From Deltaproteobacteria bacterium (lineage in GTDB: Bacteria; Desulfobacterota; GWC2-55-46; JAUVFY01), in contig JAUVFY010000003.1 in the NCBI GenBank assembly GCA_030594025.1, forward strand, positions 1 through 24,030: a stretch of 24,030 nt of DNA. The letters run 5' to 3'. The notes under the pieces are model-generated. The model did not search any database. It had not been told where the DNA came from and saw only the letters and a program-made list of their open reading frames with translations. Of the stretch, positions 7,531 through 15,093 are shown piece by piece. Positions within the stretch are counted from its first letter, which is position 1. Each line of letters begins with the position of its first letter. The translations under genes and the position numbers were made by a program.

Positions 7531-8922
7531 ATGAAAGAATTCGACATAGTCGTTTTAGGAGGCGGCCCCGGGGGCTATGTTGCCGCCATAAGGGCGGCGC
7601 AGAGAGGAGCAAAGGTGGCCGTCGTGGAAAGAGACAAGCTTGGAGGCACCTGCCTTAACAGGGGTTGCATCCCCTCGAAGGCCCTTTATTATTCGGCCCT
7701 GACACTCGCCACCGCAAAAAGGGCCCCTGAGTTCGGGGTCGACGTGGGTACGGTAACGTTCGACCTCAAAAGGGCCGTTGAGAGGAAAGATGAGGTCGTG
7801 GGAAAGCTCGTCTCAGGGGTGGAGCAGCTCCTGAAGGGTAACGCCTGTGAGCTCATCCGGGGAGACGGCTCCATAGAGGCCCCCGGAAAGGTTTTAGTCA
7901 AGAAGCCTGACGGGACCGAAGAGCTCGGTGCAAAGAAGATAATAATTGCAACGGGCTCGGAGCCGGCCATGATACCCGCATTTAATATCGACAGAGAGAA
8001 CATACTAACCTCGACCGAGGCACTTGAGTTGAAAAAAGTGCCTGAAAGCCTCCTCATAATTGGAGGAGGGGTCATGGGGTGCGAGTTTGCCACCCTTTTC
8101 GCACGCTTCGGGAGCAAGGTCACCATAGTGGAGCTCCTTCCCACCATCCTTTCGACCGAGGACAAGCAGACCGTAAGGGTGATTGCAAAGGGTTTTAAGG
8201 AACTGGGCGTGGACATCCATACGGGAGTACACGTGGAAAAGGTGGAAGTGACCGAGGAAGGGGTTAAGACCACCCTTGCCGAGGGAAACGAGTTCACAAC
8301 CGAGAAGGTACTTGTGACCATCGGGAGGTCTTACAACACAGGAGGGATCGGGCTCGAAAATATCGGGGTTAATTTGGACAAGGGCCGCGTGCCGGTAAAC
8401 GAGAAGATGGAGACCAACGTCGAAGGCGTTTACGCCATAGGGGATGTGACAGGCCAGTGGCTCCTGGCCCACGTTGCGAGCACCGAGGGAGGGGTCGCGG
8501 TATCAAACGCCCTCGGCGAGACAGCCCGGATGGACTACTCCGCTATACCTGCCGGTATATTCACAGACCCGGAGATAGCTGTCGTGGGGCTCAGGGAAAA
8601 GGACGCAAAGGAAAAGGGCATAGATGTAAAGGTCGGTCGGTTCCCTTATGCGGCGAGCGGGAAGGCGTTGGCCATGGGCGAGACCGAGGGGTTCGTCCAG
8701 GTAATAGCGGACCCCGGAAATGACAGGATCCTCGGCTGCACCATCGTGGGGGCCCATGCAACGGACCTTGTGGGCGAGGTGGCCCCGGCGGTAAAGTTCG
8801 GGGCAAAGGTAAGGGTTTTGATTGAGACCGTACATGCCCATCCGACTCTTCCGGAGATCGTTTTAGAGGCGGCCGAAGACGTCCACGGCGTGGCCGTACA
8901 CAAGGTGGGCAGGAGAAAATAG
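7531..8922 (+). CDS. lpdA: Dihydrolipoyl dehydrogenase (E3)
   Basis: FAD-dependent enzyme that reoxidises protein-bound dihydrolipoamide with NAD+, serving 2-oxoacid dehydrogenases or glycine cleavage. The 463-residue protein shows the FAD dinucleotide fold GGGPGGY at 10-16, the redox disulfide in GGTCLNRGC (C41, C46), the NAD-binding GGGVMGCEFA, the second FAD motif YAIGDV, and the catalytic pair H437/E442 in HAHPTLPE. The ATG at 7531 is preferred over 7516 because GGAGG at 7520-7524 lies six bases before it and inside the longer version. No E1, E2 or lipoyl-protein gene is nearby, so the partner complex cannot be named. Confidence 0.96.
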   Translation: MKEFDIVVLGGGPGGYVAAIRAAQRGAKVAVVERDKLGGTCLNRGCIPSKALYYSALTLATAKRAPEFGVDVGTVTFDLKRAVERKDEVVGKLVSGVEQLLKGNACELIRGDGSIEAPGKVLVKKPDGTEELGAKKIIIATGSEPAMIPAFNIDRENILTSTEALELKKVPESLLIIGGGVMGCEFATLFARFGSKVTIVELLPTILSTEDKQTVRVIAKGFKELGVDIHTGVHVEKVEVTEEGVKTTLAEGNEFTTEKVLVTIGRSYNTGGIGLENIGVNLDKGRVPVNEKMETNVEGVYAIGDVTGQWLLAHVASTEGGVAVSNALGETARMDYSAIPAGIFTDPEIAVVGLREKDAKEKGIDVKVGRFPYAASGKALAMGETEGFVQVIADPGNDRILGCTIVGAHATDLVGEVAPAVKFGAKVRVLIETVHAHPTLPEIVLEAAEDVHGVAVHKVGRRK

Positions 8923-8953
8923 TTTTAACTGACTGATTGATTTCCAGGAAAAA

Positions 8954-10189
8954 ATGCCATTGATCGTACAGAAATACGGCGGGACCTCGCTCGGAAGCAT
9001 CGAGCGTATAAAGAGCGTTGCCATGAGGGTCGCGAGGTCGCAGAACGAGGGACACAGGGTCGTGGTCGTGCTGTCGGCCATGTCCGGTGAGACGAACAGG
9101 CTCATCGACATGACGCACCAGGCAAGTGAATTCCCCCTGGAAAGGGAGACCGATGTCGTGGTTTCATCGGGCGAGCAGGTCTCCGTGGGGCTCATGACCA
9201 TGGTTTTAACCGAGATGGGCTACAGGGCCCTGAGCCTTCTGGGCTTCCAGGTGCCCATCGTAACGGACTCGCGTTTCGGCATAGCGCGTATCACGAAGAT
9301 CGAGACCGAGAGGATAACGAGGGAGCTCGACCGCGACACGATCGTCGTTATCGCAGGCTTCCAAGGTATAGATGCCGAAGGCAACATAACCACCCTCGGC
9401 CGAGGGGGCTCGGATACCACGGCCGTTGCAATCGCTGCGGCCTTGAAGGCAGACGTCTGCGAGATCTATACCGACGTTGAAGGGGTCTTTACGACTAACC
9501 CTTCCATATGCGAAGAGGCACGGAAGCTTACAAAGATATCCTACGATGAGATGCTCGAGATGGCGAGCATGGGCGCCAGGGTACTCCAGACCAGGGCCGT
9601 TGAGTTCTCGAAAAAATATAACGTCCCGCTCAGGGTGAGGTCTTCTTTTACGGACGATCCGGGCACACTTGTTTGCAAGGAGGATAAAGATATGGAAAAG
9701 GTGGCTGTCTCCGGTGTTACATACACCAAGGACGAGGGAAAGATTTCTGTCGTGAGGGTCCCGGACAGGCCCGGCATAGCGGCGACACTTTTCCGCCCCC
9801 TCACCGAGGAGGGTATAAACGTGGACATGATAGTCCAGAACATAAGCCACGAAGGGCATACGGACTTGACGTTTACTGTCTCAAAGGCCGATTTCAAGAA
9901 GGCGCTCAGGCTCGTTAAGGATACGGCCGGGGAGATCGAGGCCCAGGAGGTCCTCGGGGACCCGGGAATAGCGAAGATTTCAATCGTCGGGGCGGGCATG
10001 AGGAGCCATGCGGGCGTGGCATCCATGATGTTCGAGGTCCTGGCAAAAGAGAGTATAAACATACAGATGATATCCACCTCCGAGATAAAGGTCTCCTGCG
10101 TGATAGACGAGAAATATACGGAGCTCGCCGTAAGGGTCCTGCACGAGGCCTTCGGCCTCGGAAAGGAAGAGGTGGTGGAGGAGAAGTAA
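8954..10189 (+). CDS. lysC: Aspartate kinase (alpha, full length)
   Basis: Phosphorylates L-aspartate, the first step toward lysine, threonine, methionine and diaminopimelate. The 411-residue protein has the amino acid kinase domain (about 1-245), starting VQKYGGTS at residues 5-12 with GRGGSDTTA and EIYTDVEGV further on. Two ACT domains (about 265-411) usually bind lysine and/or threonine as feedback effectors. GISVVRVPDRPGIAA-type and ISIVGAGM-type strands mark the ACT repeats. The length fits the monofunctional alpha type of Bacillus subtilis LysC or Corynebacterium, and a strong internal start is present (see 9692-10189). lysC precedes cimA by 19 nt, as in Geobacter. Confidence 0.97.
   Translation: MPLIVQKYGGTSLGSIERIKSVAMRVARSQNEGHRVVVVLSAMSGETNRLIDMTHQASEFPLERETDVVVSSGEQVSVGLMTMVLTEMGYRALSLLGFQVPIVTDSRFGIARITKIETERITRELDRDTIVVIAGFQGIDAEGNITTLGRGGSDTTAVAIAAALKADVCEIYTDVEGVFTTNPSICEEARKLTKISYDEMLEMASMGARVLQTRAVEFSKKYNVPLRVRSSFTDDPGTLVCKEDKDMEKVAVSGVTYTKDEGKISVVRVPDRPGIAATLFRPLTEEGINVDMIVQNISHEGHTDLTFTVSKADFKKALRLVKDTAGEIEAQEVLGDPGIAKISIVGAGMRSHAGVASMMFEVLAKESINIQMISTSEIKVSCVIDEKYTELAVRVLHEAFGLGKEEVVEEK
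9692..10189 (+). CDS. Probable aspartate kinase beta subunit from an internal start in lysC
   Basis: An AAGGAGG at 9677-9683 lies eight bases before an in-frame ATG at 9692 (Met247 of LysC). Translation from there gives a 165-residue protein, MEKVAVSGVTYT onward, consisting of the two ACT domains only. This is the junction where the alpha/beta aspartokinases of B. subtilis (LysC) and Corynebacterium glutamicum start their beta subunits; the C. glutamicum beta protein also begins with ME followed by a V..GV strand, as I recall. The Shine-Dalgarno, spacing and domain boundary are seen directly; production of the protein and an alpha2beta2 assembly are inferred. Confidence 0.75.
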   Translation: MEKVAVSGVTYTKDEGKISVVRVPDRPGIAATLFRPLTEEGINVDMIVQNISHEGHTDLTFTVSKADFKKALRLVKDTAGEIEAQEVLGDPGIAKISIVGAGMRSHAGVASMMFEVLAKESINIQMISTSEIKVSCVIDEKYTELAVRVLHEAFGLGKEEVVEEK

Positions 10190-10208
10190 CATAGAAACGG
10201 AAGAACCT

Positions 10209-11810
10209 ATGACAAAGAGAACCAAAAAGGTCACCCTCTACGATACGACTCTGAGGGACGGCACGCAGGCCGAGGACATCTCGCTCTCGGTCGAGGACAA
10301 GGTCAGGATTGCGAGGGCCCTCGACGAGCTCGGCATCCACTACGTTGAAGGCGGGTGGCCCGGGTCCAACCCCAGGGACATCGAGTTCTTCAAGGCGATG
10401 TCAAAGGAGAAGCTTAGGACGGCGAGGCTTGCGAGCTTCGGCTCCACGAGAAGGCCCCGCACAAGGCCCAGCGTTGATGCGAACATCAGGGCCCTTTTAA
10501 AGTCCGGAACCCCTGCGGTCACGATCTTCGGCAAGTCCTGGAAGCTCCACGTAAAGAAGGCCATAAGGGTCTCGCTCGAGGAGAACCTCGAGATGATATA
10601 CGACTCCGTCAAGTACCTTAAAAAGAGGGTCGACACGGTATTTTACGACGCGGAGCACTTCTTCGACGGCTACAGGGAAGACCCGGTGTATGCTTTGAAG
10701 ACCTTGAGTGCCGCCGAGGAGGCCGGTGCGGATTGCCTTGTTCTTTGCGACACGAACGGCGGCACGCTGCCTTTTGAGCTCGCCCGTGTCGTTAGCGAGG
10801 TTCTCGGAAGAGTAAAAACCCCCCTCGGCATCCACGCGCACAACGACTCGGAAACGGCCGTGGCGAACACCCTCGCCGCCGTAAGGGAAGGGGTGAGGCA
10901 CGTGCACGGCACCATAAACGGCTTTGGCGAGAGGTGCGGTAACGCGAACCTCTGCTCCATAATCCCGGCGTTGAAGCTCAAGATGGGCCTCGATTGTCTG
11001 GGTACAAGGCAGATGAGGAAGCTCAGGGAGACCGCGCGGTTCGTCTATGAGCTTTCGAACCTCCCGCACTCAAAGCACCAGCCCTACGTCGGTGAAAGCG
11101 CCTTTGCCCACAAGGCTGGTATTCACGTAAGCGCAGTGGTTAAGAGCCCGGAGACGTACGAGCACATAAGGCCCGAGCTCGTGGGAAACCACCAGAGGGT
11201 TTTAGTCTCGGACCTCTCCGGGAGGTCGAACATACTTTACAAGGCACGGGAATACGGGATCGACCTGGAGAGCGACTCGAAGGTCGTAAGGAGTGTATTG
11301 AGGAAGCTTAAAAACCTCGAACACCAGGGTTTCCAGTACGAGGGGGCAGAGGGGTCTTTTGAACTCCTTGTTGAGGAGGCGCTCGGCAAGAGGGAGAAGT
11401 GCTTCAAGCTCCTCGGGTTCCGCGTAATAGACGAAAGGAAGGAAGAAGGCAAGGCCCCCTACTCTGAGGCCACTATAATGCTCGAGGTGAATGACGTTGT
11501 GGAGCACACCGCGGCCGAGGGTAACGGGCCGGTTAACGCACTCGACAAGGCTCTAAGAAAGGCCCTGGAGAGGTTCTACCCGTCGCTCAAGGAGGTGGAG
11601 CTGATTGATTTCAAGGTCCGGGTTTTGGCCGGGGCCAAGGGCACGGCCTCGAGGGTCAGGGTACTCGTTGAGTCCGGCGACTCCACGGACAAGTGGGGGA
11701 CCGTGGGGGTATCGGAAAACGTTATCGAGGCGAGCTGGCAGGCCCTCGTCGACAGCCTTGAATACAAGCTCTACAAGGACAAAAAAAGAGGCGCTTCACC
11801 GAGAGGGTAA
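10209..11810 (+). CDS. cimA: (R)-citramalate synthase CimA
   Basis: Condenses pyruvate and acetyl-CoA to (R)-citramalate, the threonine-independent entry to isoleucine. The 533-residue protein has the HMGL-like TIM barrel with LYDTTLRDGTQ at 10-20 (catalytic R16, metal ligand D17), the metal site HAHND at 209-213, and NGFGERCGNANL. The C-terminal LeuA-type allosteric dimer domain covers about 400-530 (SEATIMLEV..., ARVRVLVESG-like strands). VEGGWPGSNP and the overall length favour CimA over isopropylmalate or homocitrate synthase. It lies 19 nt after lysC, as in Geobacter, whose CimA-based isoleucine route is established. The last ~18 codons and the stop are duplicated in tandem just downstream. 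Confidence 0.94.
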   Translation: MTKRTKKVTLYDTTLRDGTQAEDISLSVEDKVRIARALDELGIHYVEGGWPGSNPRDIEFFKAMSKEKLRTARLASFGSTRRPRTRPSVDANIRALLKSGTPAVTIFGKSWKLHVKKAIRVSLEENLEMIYDSVKYLKKRVDTVFYDAEHFFDGYREDPVYALKTLSAAEEAGADCLVLCDTNGGTLPFELARVVSEVLGRVKTPLGIHAHNDSETAVANTLAAVREGVRHVHGTINGFGERCGNANLCSIIPALKLKMGLDCLGTRQMRKLRETARFVYELSNLPHSKHQPYVGESAFAHKAGIHVSAVVKSPETYEHIRPELVGNHQRVLVSDLSGRSNILYKAREYGIDLESDSKVVRSVLRKLKNLEHQGFQYEGAEGSFELLVEEALGKREKCFKLLGFRVIDERKEEGKAPYSEATIMLEVNDVVEHTAAEGNGPVNALDKALRKALERFYPSLKEVELIDFKVRVLAGAKGTASRVRVLVESGDSTDKWGTVGVSENVIEASWQALVDSLEYKLYKDKKRGASPRG

Positions 11811-11919
11811 TCCTTTCGAGGTGAAATCAATTAAAACCCTTGAATACAAGCTCTACAAGGACAAAAAAAGAGGCACTTCATCGAGAGGGTAATCCTTTCG
11901 AGGTGAAATCAATTAAAAC
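11756..11919 (+). repeat. 82-bp tandem duplication of the cimA 3' end
   Basis: Bases 11756-11837 and 11838-11919 are two consecutive 82-nt units that match at all but two positions, both transitions (G to A at 11873 and C to T near 11880). The first unit holds the last codons and TAA of cimA plus 27 nt of spacer. The second repeats all of this. The period is not a multiple of three, so the second copy is in another frame and cannot extend CimA; it carries an untranslated duplicate of the C-terminal coding stretch ending in its own TAA. Confidence 0.96.
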
Positions 11920-11946
11920 CCCGTTTTAAGAAGCGGGAAGGTCGCA

Positions 11947-12339
11947 ATGGAAAAAGGGCATCAACACATAAGCTACGAGGCCTTCTTTTTTCTTTTTCTT
12001 TCTTGCCTTTTTATTTTTTTCCTCAAGGCATATGACCTACCCTCACGGTTTTCCGCTTCAGACAATCATCGCTTTGACCTATACGGTGGACCCGAAGCCC
12101 TTCAAAGCACCCACGGCGCCCATCGATTGGTCCTCGGCCTTTCCGTGGATATAAACTCGGCGACACTCGACGAGCTCACCGTACTTCCGGGCATAGGCAA
12201 AGCCCTGGCCGTCCGGGTACTCGAAGAGAGGTTAGCCAGGGGTGGGTTCCGTTCCATCGAAGAGCTTAAGGATGTCAAGGGGATCGGCACGGACAGGCTC
12301 AAGGCCATCGCCCCTTTCATAGAGATTAAGGGTCGATAG
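11947..12339 (+). CDS. Membrane-anchored helix-hairpin-helix protein, ComEA-like
   Basis: A 130-residue protein with a single N-terminal hydrophobic helix (about residues 12-28, FFFLFLSCLFIFFLKAY). A linker of about 35 residues follows, then a ComEA-type double helix-hairpin-helix domain from about 67: VDINSATLDELTVLPGIG, then GGFRSIEELKDVKGIG. Such domains bind DNA backbone; full ComEA proteins act in DNA uptake, but many short homologues have no known role. GGGAAGG precedes the ATG. No other competence gene is present. It sits between cimA and the ATPase operon without an obvious functional link, so I do not give it a symbol. Confidence 0.85.
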   Translation: MEKGHQHISYEAFFFLFLSCLFIFFLKAYDLPSRFSASDNHRFDLYGGPEALQSTHGAHRLVLGLSVDINSATLDELTVLPGIGKALAVRVLEERLARGGFRSIEELKDVKGIGTDRLKAIAPFIEIKGR

Positions 12340-12422
12340 GACCTTTAAGCCAGACCTTTAATCGTTCAATAACATAGACTCAGATAACTTCGGTGACTGA
12401 TTCATAGATTCAGGGGGCAGGT

Positions 12423-12767
12423 GTGAAAGAGGATATCATAGAAATACTTAAAGACAGGGAAAAGGAGATGGAGGCCCTCATCCAGAGGGCTAAAGATAAG
12501 GGCAATAAGACAAGGGAGGAAGCCGTTCAAAGGGCAAGAGAGATAAGGAGCACAAAGGCACGGGAAGTCCAGCAGGAGATCGCCTCCATGAGGAAACCCG
12601 AGACCGAGCGAATAGAGAAGGAGGTTCAGGGGATAAAGAAGGAAGCGGAAAAGTCCGTAGCGGAAATCCGCAAGAAGGCCGTGGAGCGCAAAAGCAAGGC
12701 GGTGGATTTCGTGGCCGGCTTGGTGTTAGGGGGTTTATTGAAATACAAGGAGAAGAAAAAGACTTAG
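12423..12767 (+). CDS. atpH: A/V-type ATPase peripheral-stalk subunit H (AhaH/NtpF-like)
   Basis: A 114-residue, highly charged coiled coil rich in Lys, Glu and Arg with almost no aromatic residues until the C-terminal VDFVAGLVLGG. This fits the H/G-type peripheral stalk subunit that pairs with subunit E in A/V-type ATPases. The start is GTG at 12423 with AGGGGG-type Shine-Dalgarno bases just before it. It opens the operon ahead of subunit I, the position of ntpF in Enterococcus hirae and ahaH in methanogens. Family assignment is by composition, length and context rather than by a conserved motif, because this family is poorly conserved. Confidence 0.82.
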   Translation: MKEDIIEILKDREKEMEALIQRAKDKGNKTREEAVQRAREIRSTKAREVQQEIASMRKPETERIEKEVQGIKKEAEKSVAEIRKKAVERKSKAVDFVAGLVLGGLLKYKEKKKT

Positions 12768-12806
12768 CCGGAGGGGTCGGTCCCGGCCCATCGGCAGGGG
12801 CTATAG

Positions 12807-14687
12807 ATGATAAAGGAGATGAGCAAAATCCAGCTGGTCGGCTCAAAGACACAGCTTGACGAATGCATAAGGCTTTTGCATGCCATGGCGGTCGTTCACC
12901 TGGAGACCGTCCCCATGGACCTTGTCGAAGAGCGGGGGATACTCAGGAGGCTCCCCCTGGAAAAGGATAAATTAATAGAGAAAGAATCCCTTGAGAAGGC
13001 GCACGAGAGGGTTAAGAATCTTGTCTTCCTCTTAAAGAGCCGCCCCGCCCTGACGGTCCCCAGGTACAGGATAAGGGGGCTCCTTGAGGAAATGGGGCCC
13101 GTGGAGGAGAGGATTAAAAGACTCCATGCACAAAAGGAGACCCTCACCGAGGAGGTCTCCTCCATAGATAAGTACGAGAAGATCCTTCGCGGTTTCGCCC
13201 CTCTCATCTCGAGCCTGGGCGGTTTGAATAACTTCGATATAGTGGGCCTTACAATCGAAAGGAGGAGGCACGATATTATAGGCCTCCTCGAAGAGGAGAT
13301 AAAGAGGATAACCGGCGGCACCTACGAGTTATATGCGCGGGCCATAGACGAGACAACCTCCGGGGTGATTCTCACCTTCCCCCGGAAGTACTCCGGCCAG
13401 ATAAGGTACCTCATACTGGGCGAGGGCATAAGCGAGATAAGGCTCCCCGATGAGTACGAGGTCATGTCGCTTGCGAGTGCCATAACCACGATGGCAAGGA
13501 GGAAATCCGAACTGCCGGGGCTCTTAAGAGGGCTCGAGGACAAGCTCGAGTCCGTATCCGACGAGTGGTATCCTGTCCTGGCCGGCCTTTTAACGGCCAT
13601 TGAGGACGAACTCGACGAGATAGGGGTTTTAACTTACTGCGCACAGACAAGGTACTGTTTTGTCATGGAAGGGTGGGCGCCGAGGGATATGACGGGTACC
13701 ATAAAGAGGGAGTTTTCGAGGCTCTTCGGGGAAAAGGTGGTTGTAAGGGAGCTGGAAGTGAAAAAGGAAGAAGAGGACATAGTGCCCGTGTACATAAAGA
13801 ACCCCGGGTGGCTCCGGCCCTTTGAGGTGTTTTTGAAGGCACTGCCCGCCCCCAGGTACCGCTCGGTGGACCCCACCCCGTACATCGCGCTCTTTTTCCC
13901 GGTATTCTTCGGGCTCATCGTGGGTGACGTGGGCTACGGGGCGATGCTTTTTTCCCTCGGACTTTTTCTCGGCTGGCAGTTCAGAAAAAAGCAAAAAACA
14001 GAGACCCTCATCGACATCGCTACGATACTTACCGTATGCGGGGTCTCGTCCATAATCTTCGGTCTGATTTACGGCGAGTTGTTCGGAGACCTCGGCGAGA
14101 GGGCGGGCATCCTGCACCCCATTCTTTTCGACAGGGTGAGGGCGTTAAAGACCTTTTTGATACTCACCCTGGGAATAGGCGTAGGACACGTGGTCCTGGG
14201 GCTTATCATAGCGGCCGTGAATTACATCCACAGGGGAAAGCCCAGGGAGGCCGTGGGCAAACTGTCTCACCTTTTACTCATAGTGTCCTTTCTCACCATC
14301 CTCGGAATAATGTTCAAGTACGTCCCGGAGGGGCTTTTAACGCCCGGCCTGGCCGCCCTGGTGCTGTCTTTTGTGCTCCTCACAACGATTGAGGGGATAA
14401 TCGGCCCCCTCGAGATCATAAGGACACTGGGCAACATCCTCTCCTACATGCGTATAATGGCCGTGGGCACGGCTTCGGTGGTAATGGCGCTGGTCGCAAA
14501 CAAGATGGGCGGGCTCGAGGGAAGCCTAATCGTAGGCATAATCGCCGCCGTCTTGATCCACACGCTCAATATATTCTTAAGCATCCTGAGCCCCACGATA
14601 CAGTCCATGAGGCTACAGTACGTGGAGTTCTTGAGCAAGTTCTACGAGGGAGGGGGCAGGAGGTACGAGCCTTTTAAGAAGAGGTAG
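12807..14687 (+). CDS. atpI: A/V-type ATPase subunit I (membrane a-subunit)
   Basis: The stator subunit that provides the ion half-channels. The 626-residue protein has a soluble N-terminal half (about 1-345) that contacts the peripheral stalks and a C-terminal membrane half with about seven or eight helices beginning near YIALFFPVFFGLIVGD. Conserved landmarks are FGLIYGELFG, the channel helix GNILSYMRIMAVG with R549 (equivalent to the essential Arg of yeast Vph1 helix 7), and a second conserved R602 in MRLQYVEFLSKFYEGG at the C terminus. I keep ATG 12807; an ATG at 12819 exists but has AAAGGAG touching it with no spacing. Confidence 0.96.
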   Translation: MIKEMSKIQLVGSKTQLDECIRLLHAMAVVHLETVPMDLVEERGILRRLPLEKDKLIEKESLEKAHERVKNLVFLLKSRPALTVPRYRIRGLLEEMGPVEERIKRLHAQKETLTEEVSSIDKYEKILRGFAPLISSLGGLNNFDIVGLTIERRRHDIIGLLEEEIKRITGGTYELYARAIDETTSGVILTFPRKYSGQIRYLILGEGISEIRLPDEYEVMSLASAITTMARRKSELPGLLRGLEDKLESVSDEWYPVLAGLLTAIEDELDEIGVLTYCAQTRYCFVMEGWAPRDMTGTIKREFSRLFGEKVVVRELEVKKEEEDIVPVYIKNPGWLRPFEVFLKALPAPRYRSVDPTPYIALFFPVFFGLIVGDVGYGAMLFSLGLFLGWQFRKKQKTETLIDIATILTVCGVSSIIFGLIYGELFGDLGERAGILHPILFDRVRALKTFLILTLGIGVGHVVLGLIIAAVNYIHRGKPREAVGKLSHLLLIVSFLTILGIMFKYVPEGLLTPGLAALVLSFVLLTTIEGIIGPLEIIRTLGNILSYMRIMAVGTASVVMALVANKMGGLEGSLIVGIIAAVLIHTLNIFLSILSPTIQSMRLQYVEFLSKFYEGGGRRYEPFKKR

Positions 14688-14692
14688 TTTGT

Positions 14693-14769
14693 GTCATTGC
14701 GAGGAGCGAAGCGACGCGACGCTAAAATCTTGTTTTACTGAGATTGCTTAGCCTGCGGCTCGCAATGAC
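14693..14769 (+). repeat. REP-like palindromic element between atpI and atpK
   Basis: The outer arms GTCATTGCGAG (14693-14703) and CTCGCAATGAC (14759-14769) are perfect 11-nt inverted repeats. Inner arms GCTAA/TTAGC (14721-14725/14748-14752) and AATCT/AGATT (14726-14730/14741-14745) extend an imperfect long hairpin. The GTCATTGCGAGGAGCGAAGC opening is the well-known outer sequence of dispersed palindromes found in many bacterial genomes. I see only one copy in this window. It begins six bases after the atpI stop codon, so it lies within the operon transcript. Confidence 0.9.
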
Positions 14770-14821
14770 GGTTGATTTGAGTTTTTTCGAAAGCCTGATT
14801 AACCTAAACAGGAGGTGGTAC

Positions 14822-15031
14822 ATGGAACAAGCTCTTATAGCGTTGGGGGCGGCTATCGCCGTAGGGGTGCCGGCACTGGCCACCGGCTGGGCGCAGAGTA
14901 AAATCGGCTCCGCAGGGGCCGGGGCCCTTGTGGAAAAACCGGAGCTTTCCGGTGTCATGATAATACTCGTGGCCATACCGGAGACGATGGTGCTCCTTGG
15001 ATTCGTCGTGGCCTATCTGATAATAGGCTGA
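14822..15031 (+). CDS. atpK: A/V-type ATPase subunit K (c-ring proteolipid), single hairpin
   Basis: The rotor-ring subunit that carries the transported ion. It has only 69 residues and two transmembrane helices (about 3-24 and 44-68), unlike the roughly 156-residue four-helix NtpK of E. hirae. The ion-binding carboxylate is E54 in AIPETMVLLG, and Q25 in helix 1 is 29 residues before it, the same spacing as Q110/E139 of E. hirae NtpK. The start is ATG 14822, set by the strong AGGAGGTGG at 14810-14818; upstream in-frame codons lie inside the palindrome and are rejected. It is preceded by a REP-like element and followed by a structured leader, possibly related to the high copy number needed. 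Confidence 0.94.
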   Translation: MEQALIALGAAIAVGVPALATGWAQSKIGSAGAGALVEKPELSGVMIILVAIPETMVLLGFVVAYLIIG

Positions 15032-15093
15032 TGGGCACCGCCGGCAGTTAAAAACCAGCCAGCTTTCGTTTTTGCCTGTTATAGGCGGATTAT

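Noticed and set aside
11605..11892. 95-codon frame through the cimA duplication that ends with the CimA C-terminal residues
   Set aside because: It reads cimA out of frame and only regains the CimA tail because the 82-nt unit shifts the frame; no start signal or independent function.
14744..14821. N-terminal extension of atpK
   Set aside because: It would start inside the REP-like palindrome; the strong AGGAGGTGG at 14810-14818 marks ATG 14822, which gives the normal two-helix proteolipid.
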